Shown piece after piece: positions 1 to 11,933 of a DNA stretch of 64,000 nucleotides; the stretch's first letter is position 1; each line of letters starts with the position of its first letter. The notes beneath the pieces were generated by a model. That model had not been told where the DNA came from. It was given only the letters and a program-made list of their open reading frames with translations, and did not search any database. This stretch comes from Dipylidium caninum. Taxonomy: Eukaryota > Platyhelminthes > Cestoda > Cyclophyllidea > Dipylidiidae. The DNA lies in contig QEYB01000895.1 of the NCBI GenBank assembly GCA_017562135.1, positions 1,178,001 to 1,242,000 of the forward strand. Direction: 5' to 3'. The translations under genes were made by a program, and so were the position numbers.

Positions 1-3000
1 AAGTGTATAAGTGAATGATTTTGAGGCTAAAAAGGGTAGAACATGGACACACCTAATTGATGGAGCGTAACTTCTATCAATCCACTGTTCTTGATAACCA
101 CCATCAAAGTCCTGGATTTCGTCTCCATCGAATTTCATTGCTCTTATTTCGTGCTGTCTGGTTTGCCCCCAAGAATCAAATGAGGGAGGAAGGCTTGAGG
201 CGACGTTGAACCTCCCACTAATGAAGGATTCCGCCTCGTCGGAGATCCTCACATTGCGCAGTGCAGTGTGACGACAGAGCTCTTTAGTTATTTCAACTAC
301 ACTACTGTCCTCAGGCGAGAGGTGCTCTAGGCAAGCAGGGCGAAGACACACTCGCACAAGAAGGGCCTCTAGCGCCGGTCTCAATGCAAATATGCGCGCC
401 GCGGTGCTGTAGCGCATGCGGAAAGGCAACCAGTCGTCCAGTAATACCACACCTTCCTCTTGCCTTCCGTCTAGTCCCATCATCATATCACTTCGTTCTC
501 CACATGTAATGCCCTTATAATTCGATGGGTTTGGATTCCAGATACCACGTCGGCAACCGAAGAGAAGTAAGTGGATAGGTGTTATCATTGTCAGGGTCTT
601 ACAGCTTATTGCCTGTGTCCGGATCTACACGAAAAAAACGTAGTGTCATATGTAAACGTTGGGCCGACAAAATAACTCACCTTTTCAGTGAAAGTGAAAA
701 GAGGGAAGGTGAAGGTAGGTCCCTTGATGCAATTTACAGAGGCTTTGTGCACGAGTGCGCATTTACCCTCAGCCGTGAGAAGTTTGCGATTCTCCACATG
801 GTAGGCAATATTGGGATAGAGACCATTCGTCAGCATTCCTGCGACGTATTCGAAGGTTGGGCAATTCCGGTCGGTGAAATTGACATGAGGTTCCGAAAAC
901 ACCGACTCGGGAAAGTTTAGACTAATGAGGATATTTCGAATCTGTGGGAGGAAATAATAATAGTCCCAAAAGCTCGAATTCCGGTCCAGTGAATTTCGAC
1001 AACTACTTAACGACACAAGACGTTAACATAAGGTGCTATAATTAAGGCAGCAGTCCCTTTAAATCGGGACTACACTTAATGTTGAAGAGGACAATAAGTT
1101 GTGTAGTTAATAAATTAGGTTTTCTGTATAAACACAGTTAGCGCTTACCTGAGTGGCGGCCTCCTCAATAACACGCAGAGAGAATACGTTGAGCTCTCTA
1201 ACATCACAGAAATAGTTTGCTGCCTGATCTCCTTCCCGATTGCGTTTAATTGACCAGATCTGGAAAGCATTAAGCATAGCCAGGTGGTCGGAGTGAGTGG
1301 TCGCGGCGAACCGAATCTGTTCCCATGAAAGACGACGATGATCTGGAGGCATAGCGAAAACGTCGCAGCCGAAGGAGGAGTGAGCTGCGACCAGCGAAAT
1401 TGCACCGCCTAGCCGAAAAGCGCATGAGAATACTAGCATCCGGCCCAGTCGCGGTTCGATCGGCAGGCGTGCCAGTATGTGACCCAGCGGTGTCAACTCG
1501 TCATTTGCATCCAGTGCTTTCATTTCTATAGTCACGTAGAGTTATTAAATGTTTTTTGATCAAATAACGTCCCATAATCCCTATGCGATATAATGGAAAA
1601 ATACAAATTCAATTACCAATTAGCGGTAATACTTCCAGAGGAAATTAAAGCAGTTAACTGTTGAATGTCTTTGCAGCTCACCACGTAGAGTATACTCCGC
1701 CTCGATAACAGCGTCGAGAGGGGGGCATTGAAGGGCCTTTCGAAGAAAGGTTTGGATGTCACCCAGACGGAGAAGCTTGATCCTAAGGGCCAATTCGTGA
1801 AGGGGTGTGCGGAGGATTTCGGGAGTAGTGTAGTACTCCAGCCGACTGAGCCGAGCCTGACTGCAAAGGTGATAGGCAAAGCCTGCCTGTACCCGACCCG
1901 CACGACCCCGTCTTTGCTCCAAATTAGTTAGACTCGCCCATACCGTGGAGTAGCTAGTCAGATTATTCCGTGCCGTAAACGTCTGCACTCTTACCAAGCA
2001 CGTATCAATTACAAAAACCACATCATTGATAGTGATCGAGGACTCGGCTATGTTAGTGGAAAGAACGATCTATAAAGAAGAAAAAGCACTATTTAAAGGG
2101 GAAAAGTTTGGTCAACTGACGATCTGAGGACAAGTTAGACTACCAGTTAAGCTGACAGCAATTTAAAATTGAAGTCTAGATAATTCGACACGGAAACAAG
2201 CGCCGATTCCCATACTAGCAATTACATGACTGTTTAACCTCAACGTCATTTGACTGTTAGATGTCCAATCGCTTTGATACGCGATATTGGAAGTCATTCA
2301 TCGTATTCACTCATCTAACAGTTATTATGCCTTTGAAGCAATAAGCTGAACCCAATAGTATGAAAAGCTTGAGTAACCGAATAAAAGTTGATTAGATGTT
2401 GTAAAACTGAACCTAACAAGATGTACCTTTCGAACACCAGGAGGTGAAGGCCGAAAAACAAGTCTTTGATCCTCCCTCGGCACTTGAGAATGAAGTGTCA
2501 GAAGAATAAATTCGTTGGGATTGCCAAAATACGGGTGCGTCTGAAGGTACTTCTTTAGCATGCTAATTGTATTCCAACCCGGCAGGAATATTAGGATTGC
2601 GCCGTCAATATTCATCGCGCAAATGTACCTGATATTTATAATTAATTTGAGCATTATACTCTGAAATACAATGAGTATGAAAATATTGCCGTGGAGGAAA
2701 CTCACTCAAGTAGTCCACCAATTAAGGAAAAAGGAATGTCCTTTTCTGGAATTTGGCGCATGCTTTCCGCCACCGAAGGCGGATAGCCTGGAGGACAAAT
2801 AAGGTTGCAATTCTCTTCCTCATCCTCAGTCAATCTCTCCTCAAGTCGCGGTTTCTTACTTTTTTTCTCTTCGAAGTTTGGTGGCGGTACGTAGTTTATC
2901 ATATCGATGCAGTCCTCCAGATAGAAACCTGGAAAACGAATAAGACAAATTTAGTGTGACATTTTTACTATTAGGTCTAGATTAAATCTATTAATCCCCA

Positions 3001-5936
3001 AACTCTACCAGTAGCTCCGTATCAATTAATTAACGAAATTTCAAGCACAGTGAATAAGAATACGAACTTATTTTAGGAAAAATACAATTCTGGAGCCATG
3101 GAAAGATGTGCTTCGCCATCGTATGAAATCGGTTACCATAGGAGAAACCCTTTTGGATCCAATATCAAATAAAGCCGATAAAAGATATCCCAATGCATTT
3201 TAACTAATCACACTAATATCCCTTAAATACGAATAAAAATATCGTAGATAAGAATGTACGCGTGAACCCTTACACGAAACAGGATATGTCCGACCCTCCA
3301 ATTCTATAGTCGCCGTGCCGTCGAAGTAATCGGTGAAAGTGGTGGTATCAATAGTAGCGGACATTAAGATGACACGAAGACAGGGATTGGCGCGGACAAG
3401 ATCGCGGATAAGAATTAGCATGAAGTCTGTGTTAACATCGCGCTCATGGATTTCATCAATTATAATGTGCGATATGCCTCGTATGCCCGCCTCCATTTTT
3501 CGACAGAGAGTTCCAATAGTACAGAAGAGAATTGATCCGTAAGGACGCGGCAAAATCGTCTCGAAACGAACTGAGTAACCCACCGAGAGGCCGATCGCCT
3601 CACAACGCTCGCTCGCAACTCGTTCCGCCAGGGAGATGGCGCAGATGCGCCGTGGCTGGGTAACCAACACAGAACACTCCGCCCCCTTGCCCGAGGCCAA
3701 ATAGGAATCCAATATGAATTGAGGCACCTATTAGTAGAATACCTCAAGATGAAGCCAAACGTATGTGCAAAAAGTCCACTAGATTTAGACAACGTCGTCG
3801 AAAAACTCACTTGCGTAGTCTTGCCACAACCAGTTTCCCCTTTGATCAGAGTGACCTGGTTTGTTGCAACAGATTCGAGGATTTGCTGTTTGAAAGCTGA
3901 CACCGGTAAAGAATCACGTTCTTCTCTTATCGCACTATATGCTCGACTATTGATACGACGTTCATATTGTTCTTTATAAATCTTACTGATTTGATTTAGA
4001 CTCATCAATGCCTTGAAAAGGATAAAAATATTAAAAAGTATTATCATGTCCAAATTAGGTTGTTTTATGCACAAAAATATGAGCTATACCGCCAGATACC
4101 GACATTAAAGAGGTCATAAAATGAAATAGTGTAGGCGCAGCAAAACTACCTATACCCCACTTTAAGCATCTACAAATACACACCTCAGGGCCCTCGTCGA
4201 TGTTGCAAGCGGTCCATGGGTTCCAATTTTCAACTGGTGGACACCACGACACTAACTGAGCAGACTGACGAGGGCGAGGCTCAAAATCAGCAATCTTATA
4301 ATTCATTATCATATTAAAACCCTCCTGTAAATTATTACCACAATCCCTCCCCGTGTTCGAGAAATGTGCTGGGGGTAAGAGATTAGGCACAAGGTGGAGT
4401 TGCTCCAGCAAAACCTGGAGACGGTTCTCAAGGGCTGGATCCAAGTCCACCGTAATCGCTGGAATCTGTAAATTAATCACCATACTTTAATGAGAAAAAT
4501 GACACGACACTCATCAAGACTTGTTTCATTTACATTAATGTCTTAGAAACGTAATTACTGAAAATGGTAGCGTCACAATAGATTTCGAAACACTGTGACT
4601 GACCTCATTATAACGCTTTTTCTTCCGTTCTCCGGAATAGGGTTCAATTTCACCTATGTGAAATAGTTGTCGTACGAGTGAAAGGCAGCAAGCGCGCGAC
4701 GCTGTTGTCTTATTTGACCCATTCTCACGCGCATACAGCGTTTTATTCACACCTCTTGCCCAAACAGTTGCTTCAGCCAAGAAACTCCTAGAGATGAAAC
4801 ACTAACAATAATAGTGAGCACACCTTCCCTGGAAAAAAGTCCGCCTTATAACCGCTCAAAACTATACGGAATCCTTCACTCAACTGTCCGATTAACGTGG
4901 TCATAGACGGTACTTTAGCGAAAAACCGAGGCTTACTTGATTGGCAAAACGGTAAAATCTGACTCAAACCAGTTGGATGATGAGGCTAAAACGGAATAAC
5001 GATGAGCGTTATCTACCGGCCCGATAGCTTTTACACATAAGAAGCCGTTAATGCATACGTAAATTATTTGCTAAAAAGCATTCAACGCAAAAAGATTTAC
5101 TATCGGGCCGGTGACAACAATTTTGTAACAGTAATTTCTCAGTGGGCTAAATGTTATATAAATTTAGCTCACCGAGAAACCGTAATTATAAGTTAAAAGC
5201 AAATAAACACGAAAGCGGGCCAAGAGAAAATGACGTACTTATTATGATCAGGTCCGATAGATGAAAACTTTATCTGGACTGGGGGTTGACGCGAGGCCTG
5301 TAGATATTCATTTAACCGAGCCTTAGAATTCTCCATCGACCAGCCGCCATGAATATCAACTGTAAAGTCAACCTCTTCAGCCTATAATAGGAGAAAAATT
5401 AAGGGAAGATCCGACAACTCACCTCTTCAAGTTTTATTTTGTCCATAATTCTATTTATATAGGAATCTTGGGGACTTCTGACAGGATGGCTGCTTTCAGT
5501 AGCTTGTGAATATGGGAGATGATAATGTGGATTTGTCATTCCATCAGAGGAAAAAGCAAGAGAATGAAATTCATCAGTCACTGTGTTTGTATATTCTTCG
5601 GCCTAACAAGTAAAAGGAACAAACCATAAAACTACTTTGACAGTAGGGACTTCAGATTTCTTTAGGTAGCCTTCCCGAACAAGAAAGTTGGCAAAATCAC
5701 GTGCGGCATTGGTTTGAGCATCTTTCTTGTTGATCGAATTACCCACACCAACGTAGGGGAAACCATCCACACGGAGCTAAAGGTAAATCTTAATAACATC
5801 ACCAACTAACTTCGCATATAAAACGCAGACGTCCGCGACCAACATTACGCTGTTGAAATGTATATTCCGGAACTTTGCGTTGAGATTTATGCAGCCAAGT
5901 ATAGATAAAGGTTTTTATTCCTTCCACGTCACCCAT
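1..5936 (-). CDS. DHX9: ATP-dependent RNA helicase A (DHX9/MLE), 3' end outside window
   Basis: DExH-box helicase that unwinds RNA and RNA:DNA hybrids in the nucleus. Exons (minus): 5936-5811, 5776-5636, 5602-5423, 5381-5239, 4787-4604, 4465-4184, 4011-3811, 3727-3274, 2928-2706, 2628-2427, 2069-1682, 1525-1149, 941-681, 624-about 53; all phases agree. The protein opens [14 protein letters not shown], the classic N-terminus of double-stranded RNA-binding domain 1; a second dsRBD follows across exons 3-5. Helicase motifs: Walker A GETGCGKT (about 410-417), DEIH (about 510-513), [20 protein letters not shown], then the winged-helix/ratchet and OB-fold parts. The glycine-rich RGG tail of DHX9 is not in the window: the frame is still open at base 1, with a possible donor at 52-51. 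Introns 1-3 are 34, 33 and 41 bp; later ones reach 451 bp. An AG acceptor-like site sits six bases before the ATG. Confidence 0.95.
5015..5112. repeat. 13-bp perfect inverted repeat in a DHX9 intron
   Basis: The arm ACCGGCCCGATAG at 5015-5027 returns as its exact reverse complement at 5100-5112, separated by 72 bp of AT-rich sequence. It lies in the 451-bp fourth intron of DHX9. It could be the termini of a small non-autonomous element or a structured RNA; no target-site duplication was identified. Confidence 0.6.
5135..5179. repeat. Near-perfect hairpin in the same DHX9 intron
   Basis: Arms 5135-5152 and 5162-5179 pair over 18 bp with two mismatches (16 of 18 complementary) around a 9-nt loop GTTATATAA. 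It begins only 22 bp after the 13-bp inverted repeat. A folded-back mobile element remnant or a short structured intronic RNA are both possible; arm length is on the short side for a microRNA precursor. Confidence 0.55.
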
Positions 5937-6988
5937 ATTGACTAAAGATATGATAAACGAAGATTATACTATCGAGTGCCCTGGTTAAACATAGAAATGC
6001 ATATTACATGTCACGAAAAAGGCGACTGCTTAATTCATTAGTGCGGGCGAGTCTATATTTAGAGTCTTATGAAACAAAATAGGTGATAAAGTTGTTAGTA
6101 ACAAAGCTATTTTTCTGCACTATTTGTAGAATGTGCATATTTTGTATTAATTTACGGTGACCTAGCCGTAAGATCCTTATGCATTTTTGTAAATATAAAG
6201 CGTGTAAAAATCCGTAGCTGGAATTTTGATCAAGAGAAATAAGTTTACAAATGGGGTCGAGACGGAAGTAAAATTCTTGATAAAGTGAGTTGGGAAGTTA
6301 AACAAAAGAGGGATATTACAAGCTAATAGCATTCATGAAAAGTGATAAATCAAGTGCATCAAAAGCAGCGAAAGCATTTATATAGGGATTCAAGCACATA
6401 GATTCGAGTAGTCGTACCGCATGCCAAAAGGCATACAAAGGAGCATAAGAGATTTGAACAGTAACTTTGGTTTGCGTCTTACCACAAAACAACTAACACA
6501 ACTAAATGGGAGGTTATGTAAAGCAAGCACGGGAAATTGGCCAATCAGACAGGAGAACACATTGGTGGGAGCTATTGCTTTATTTGGCATTATAATAGAG
6601 CTACAATGCCTCTGACATTATTCTTTTACGCAGAAAATCTAAATACGGAATGGGAGATATGTATTTTTGCAAATAACTGAGAAAATAGGCGTTGCCGGAT
6701 GGATAAGTAAATTTGACAGGTATTGCCAAGAAATTACCGGTCGCTGAGTAACATAGAGTGCACTATTACCTACCTTGAAATCGCTAGGAATATTATGACA
6801 AAGCACTTGATATCTTTTTACTCATTTCAAGGATTAATAAAAGCAATTTGCTTAATTTCCGCACAGTCAACTATATCTTCAGCAAAAAAAGCATAATTTT
6901 TTAAAGGTCACATACGTTTTAAGTAACTTGACTTGTGAGAGAATTTCTTGTTTGTTTTAGTAAGCCTGCAGACGCAGTCCCGCTTCAA
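5937..6988. other. Intergenic, head-to-head DHX9/CLPP
   Basis: About 1.05 kb between the divergent starts of DHX9 and CLPP. AT-rich. The short open frames near 6390-6615 on both strands overlap one another and show no family resemblance or splice support. Both promoters presumably lie here, but no TATA box or other element stands out. Confidence 0.5.
6951..6960 (+). other. Candidate trans-splice (spliced-leader) acceptor of CLPP
   Basis: A pyrimidine-rich TTTGTTTTAG ends 28 nt before the CLPP start codon. No upstream coding exon is apparent, so this acceptor-like site may receive a spliced leader, as flatworm mRNAs often do; it could also end an ordinary 5'UTR intron. Confidence 0.4.
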
Positions 6989-7948
6989 ATGCTCTCCTCC
7001 ATCCCTCTCAAGGCTCTAGGGTTTCGGACCACTCTAAGTTCTCGGTTCATGCAGATGACATTCATGCGTTTGTTAGCAACCTCCAGCGCCAGACGTTATG
7101 GTCTAATACCAATGGTACTTGATAAGACTGGCCTCGGGGAACGAGCTTTTGATATATATTCGCGTTTATTAAAAGATAGGATCGTCTGTCTCATGGGCCC
7201 TATCACTGATGAAACATCGAGTCTTGTAGTGGCCCAATTGCTCTTTTTGCAATCCGAAGATAAGCGTTCTCCAGTCCATTTGTACATAAATAGTCCCGGT
7301 GGCTTGATCACGTCAGGTCTGGCCATATATGATACCATGCAGTATATTCAGCCTCCCATCTATACTTGGTGCGTCGGGCAGGCAAGCAGCATGGGCTCAC
7401 TCCTTTTAACGGCAGGCACTACTGGGTGCAGGTATGCTCTGCCACATGCCCGAATTATGGTCCATCAACCCTCCGGCGCCGCACAAGGTCAAGCAAGCGA
7501 TATACAAATACATGCCGAGGAGATTATAAAAATGCGGAAGGTGTTAAACTCTCTCTACGCCAAACATACTAAACAGTCATTGGAGGTAGGTACATTTTAA
7601 AAGTTACTTGATCTTGTTGTCGGATAGCTTAGTGAACCAACAATCTGCTTTTTATTACTTCTAGATATGATATGCTAGGTCATTCACTTTTCATATACTC
7701 TTTGCATTTGACTCGACCATGTTTGAGGCAAGTTTCGGATTATTTAGATGCAATTCGTTTTTCCCCAAAACCCTTGAAATCATGTGATAAAAGAAATATT
7801 ATTTCAGGTAGTTGAAAAGTGGATGGATCGTGACTTCTTTATGACCGCGGAGGAGGCTGCACATTTTGGACTGGTTGATAAGGTTGTTCAGCCCACTGTT
7901 GCATCTGCACACAAGGTTTCCGAGGCGCCCGGAAAAAGTGCTAATTGA
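6989..7948 (+). CDS. CLPP: Mitochondrial ATP-dependent Clp protease proteolytic subunit
   Basis: Serine peptidase of the mitochondrial matrix that forms the barrel degrading substrates fed by ClpX. Exons 6989-7585 and 7808-7948, phase 0, 222-bp intron, 245 residues. I chose ATG 6989 because it gives an N-terminus rich in Ser, Arg, Leu and Met without acids ([13 protein letters not shown]...), as expected for a mitochondrial targeting peptide; a GTG upstream in the same frame is not credible. The mature part starts near [10 protein letters not shown]. Triad residues by alignment to the known family: Ser134 in QASSMG, His159 in MVHQPSG, Asp208 in DRDFFMT. The C-terminal extension after the fold is short compared with mammalian CLPP. 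Confidence 0.96.
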
Positions 7949-9141
7949 GACGCTCTTGTACAGTGATTCTTTGTTACTTACTCAATTGCCTCATTATTAT
8001 AACCGATTTTGAGCCTGAAAGCTTTTATTTGGCATGGTTCCGATAGCATGCTTATTTGCATGAAGCATGACAGTTGGCTTAACTTTATCATTGTCGGTCG
8101 AGGTAGTTGATTCGATTTTTCTCCTATTTGTTCAATTCTCCAAGAATATGCCAGTCTTTTCCGTTTATGTACAATCGCCCTAGCGAATCGTTCGATTAGA
8201 AAAATTGTAGAAGTTATGCTCATGTATTTTTTGCTACTAATATCTGAAAAGTTATCTGAAGTTCGGTAAAACTTGGACCAGCGTTTAACTGTTGCGCAGT
8301 AGCTTTGAAGCAGTGTCACGAGAGGTCAGCTTTTTTTGGGTTTTATTGTTTTGATAAGTGTAATTCATTTGCTCCATTGAAAGGGTTTTCAAATGCTTGC
8401 CTTGGTGAAGTCGTTCATCTCTTTCATTGCAATGACTTCATACCAAAGCTACGGAGTGAGGTAGTCCTAATCTTGTAGTTTCTAATCATTTTTCAAAATA
8501 ACCTGAAATCGTTACCGAGTTTGTTCTATGTAAAATTAATTCTGTGTGTTCGACACTAAGCTTATCGAAGCACCTGTTGTGTAAATTTATAACTATCAGG
8601 AAATCCTTATCGCCGCAGTCACAACTCTAGCAAGAACTGACGGCCAATTCCTCATTCAATCAGCTTTCAAACTGTCCTTCTATTTAGGGAAACCCGTAGG
8701 TCTCCTATATTGTGACACCATATAGTGCTATCAACATTTTAGATTAGTCTCCTTTAACAAGTCCTCCAAACACTGGTTGGTATTTCACTCTCGGGCTCTT
8801 TAAAATCAGCCAATATGCATATTCATAACTGTTGTCACATTAGAGCAATGAGGTTCTTGGACGTTCCTCGTAGGCAATTAGTGCAGTTCCCAATGTGGCA
8901 TGAAATAAACTGCTAACGGAAGAGTGCCGTTTATAGACGCATGCCCTAATGAGTTCAAACAAATTTTTTCTAGTCAATCCGATTGGCCGAACCATCTAAG
9001 CTCCACCGTGGAAACGCCATAACCTCAATACTGAGATAGGGAGCATTATTTTCAAAAAACAACATTCTACGGTAAAATATAACAAATACGACAACCCATA
9101 ACCTGCAGTACGTATGTGGGTTTGTTGGTCTTCAGTGGGTG
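7949..9141. other. Intergenic, CLPP to parvin
   Basis: About 1.2 kb between tandem plus-strand genes. I see no exon; the 113-codon minus-strand open frame at 7978-8319 has no recognisable motif and no convincing splice sites. It should hold the CLPP 3'UTR and the parvin promoter. A TTCAG acceptor-like site ends at 9135, six bases before the parvin ATG. Confidence 0.5.
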
Positions 9142-11690
9142 ATGCACCAGGCCAGTCCTCATCCCCGTGGCACCAATGAAGCACGAAGCTTCGGAGAGAG
9201 CGGCGTCGGTATCAGTGGTCGTAGTGAGGGTGGTATCAGTAGTGGTCATACAATGAGCCTGGTGGACAAGCTGAATACTATGTCGCGAGTCCGCCGACGC
9301 CGCCAAGAGGCGGAAGCTCTCGCTTCCGAGGCCCGCCAGGCCATGGAGGATCCTCTCATGCCCATCACACCCGAGATTGGGCCTGTCGGATACCAACTTG
9401 CTGAGGGTGATGAGTGTTCCATGCTGGAACCACATTCTAAGGTGGGATCTGCTCCTGTTACCTAACATCGCTATTAAATAAATTCTGAGACAAACACGCT
9501 ACTTATAACCTTTCTGCCCGGTGTGTCCAAACACACCCTCTCTTCGTTCCTATCATTAATATTATCCATAGAAAGCTAGATGTGCAGGTTTAAACTGGAA
9601 GTTCGGATTATTTCCTTAGGCAAGTTATCCTAGTGAGCTGGATCACCGATCTTCAGGGCTACATAGCTCTATTTTAATTTTAGGAACAACCTCTGTTGAA
9701 AGATTTAATTCAGACGCTAATGGAATGGATTAATCGAGTGTTGATCGACGAAAGAATTCTCGTCCGCGACATAGAGGCAGACCTTTATGACGGCCAAGTT
9801 TTACAAAAGCTGCTGGAAAAACTCACGGGCTCCTCTCTCAACCAACCTGAACTTACACAGACGGAAATGGGCCAACGTCAGAGGCTTAAAGTATGGCCAA
9901 TGGTTTGTTATGCAAGTAGTGTGCCGTCTTCGTCTTTTTACACTTTTGTGGTCCCCATCGTACATACCAATCAGGGCTAAAGCGACCGTCTAGGTAGTCA
10001 CTCAGAGCGTCCTCTCCTTTCGGTGATTTTTACTCTCTAGGCTCAATGTAACGCATGAGCGAATCCGGGATTTTATCGGATTGGCGAAAATGCTCTAAGC
10101 GCAATTTTTTTACGGGTCCCAAAAACTTTCTTGCCCCCCCCCCCTCCTCTGTTTCCCTTTTACGCATCCTCCACTTCTTACGCACATCAGTATCTCTAAA
10201 CTCAAACATTGAATTACACAATTTGCTAACTTTCCGATATTTTTTAAATCTTTATTCCTTGCTACGAAGCATTCATTCAACATATGCCTGTTTCCCATTT
10301 AAAACATGGAACTACCAGCTAGTGCTCGAGGAGATTAACAATGTGCTAGAAGTGCCGGAAAGTTACGCGGCACAAAATTGGCCAGTAGCAGCCATCTTCT
10401 CTAAAGACCTGGTGGCAATTCTACGCCTTTTGGTGGCCTTAACGCGCCGCTTCGCGCCCGACGTCCGTCTGCCGAACGGATGCCAACTCACCCTCGTCAT
10501 CGTACGCAAGCTCAACGGCGTTCTTCAGCACCGTAGACAAGTGGAAGTCATCACAGAGGCCACTGACACTACCGGTAGTCAATGTTTCGTATATTTCTGC
10601 AATGTATTTACACCACCATTTATCATTTCCACCATTTGCGAAAGGAATTTTGACGTCCTTACGTGAAAATGCCCTCGATGAAGTTAAACAGCTTGTTTTC
10701 TCATAACCTTAATTTGACAAAATCACTACGATTACGTACGAGCGTGATAACGTTTATGCCCTCATATCGGGACCGTTGATGCACTAGGTAGATAAAAAAA
10801 ATGATTTCTTTCCAAATATTAAAGCCCGACATGCTCTCCATACCTAAATATTCTGGATAGCACGTTACCTGATTAATTTTGATGTAACAATCTAGATGCA
10901 TCGTTGGAGCGCGATGCAATCAGTGCCTTGGTGGACTGTGCAGTCCCCGAAAAACTGGAGGCATTCCAGAAGGTTCTTTTGGAGTTCATTAATCAGCACC
11001 TCCGGAAGCTCAACATCGTCGTCACTGATCTGCAAAAACAGGTTCGTGAGTGTTTGCCTCGCAACTGAACCTTTCCGCGGGTAGCAGGGCTTAATATGCG
11101 CATATACCTTTGACAGTTTTATTTTGAAATCAGCTCTACACCTGCATATATCACAGAGAAAATTAACAACCGCTAGTCTCGCTTGCACACTCACGACTAA
11201 CTTAAGGTTTTGGAACAACATGCCTTAATAGTGATAAATGTCATTACTTGATGGAATAAAAGATGTTTGAAATTACACGTATTCGATAGAAATGAATGGT
11301 TACGAAAAACACATGGATGTGCGTACTAGTCAATCAGACACATCGGCACATGGCATTTATATCATGATCAATTTGCCTTTAGCCGAAAGGAACCATTTTG
11401 AACGGTCTTCAGTAATTTTTTTGCATGCGCAGATGGACGACGGGGTATACTATCTTTTGTTGATGGGACTATTAGGAGGCTACTACATCCCACTGCACAA
11501 GTACTACCCAACGCCTCGAACTAACGAGCAGAAGCTAGTCAACCTGCGCTTGGTGATTCAATTGTTGCAAGAGGCAGAGGGCATCGAACCCGGCTCAGGA
11601 ACTCGTGCTGATGACTTGCTGCGATGCGACCTCAAGGCCACACTGCGTTTCCTTTACGCCCTTTACTCACGCTACAAAGATGCAGAGTAG
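9142..11690 (+). CDS. Parvin (integrin-linked actin-binding protein)
   Basis: Component of the ILK-PINCH-parvin complex that ties integrins to actin. Exons 9142-9441, 9684-9890, 10319-10574, 10896-11041 and 11433-11690, all in phase, give 388 residues, close to the 370 or so of vertebrate parvins. The first about 100 residues are low-complexity Gly/Ser/Arg, the least conserved part. CH1 begins about residue 104 (LIQTLMEWINRVLIDERILV, DLYDGQVLQKLLEKL) and ends near RKLNGVLQHR; CH2 runs from about 259 (LERDAISALVD) to the C-terminus (DLKATLRFLYALYSRY). Flatworms appear to have few parvins, so I do not assign alpha, beta or gamma. ATG 9142 was preferred over a GTG one codon upstream. A poly-C run lies in intron 2. 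Confidence 0.95.
10134..10144. repeat. C11 homopolymer in parvin intron 2
   Basis: Eleven consecutive C residues followed by a pyrimidine-rich stretch. It lies about 175 bp before the exon 3 acceptor. One of four G/C runs of 10-11 nt in the window. Confidence 0.9.
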
Positions 11691-11902
11691 TCCAAGATGT
11701 AACTTTTTTTTTCTGTTCGCTCTTTACCCCTTTGCTTTTCGCCTGCCTATAAGTGAAGAGGTATCTGACCTTCTCGCAAAACACATAATCATCCTATTTA
11801 CATGCGAGATGTTAACAATCACATAGTATCAGTTCAAGTACGGAAAAATGTGTTTAGACGTCCAATGCTACTCCCATACGCAAACTATTCAAGCAAAAAA
11901 AC

Positions 11903-11908
11903 AATAAA
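11903..11908 (+). terminator. Candidate poly(A) signal of parvin
   Basis: AATAAA 212 bp after the parvin stop and 25 bp before the end of the convergent FLAD1 coding region. The two 3' ends must therefore be very close or overlap. Confidence 0.45.
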
Positions 11909-11933
11909 TCACCTAGAGACCCATTGTGAATAT

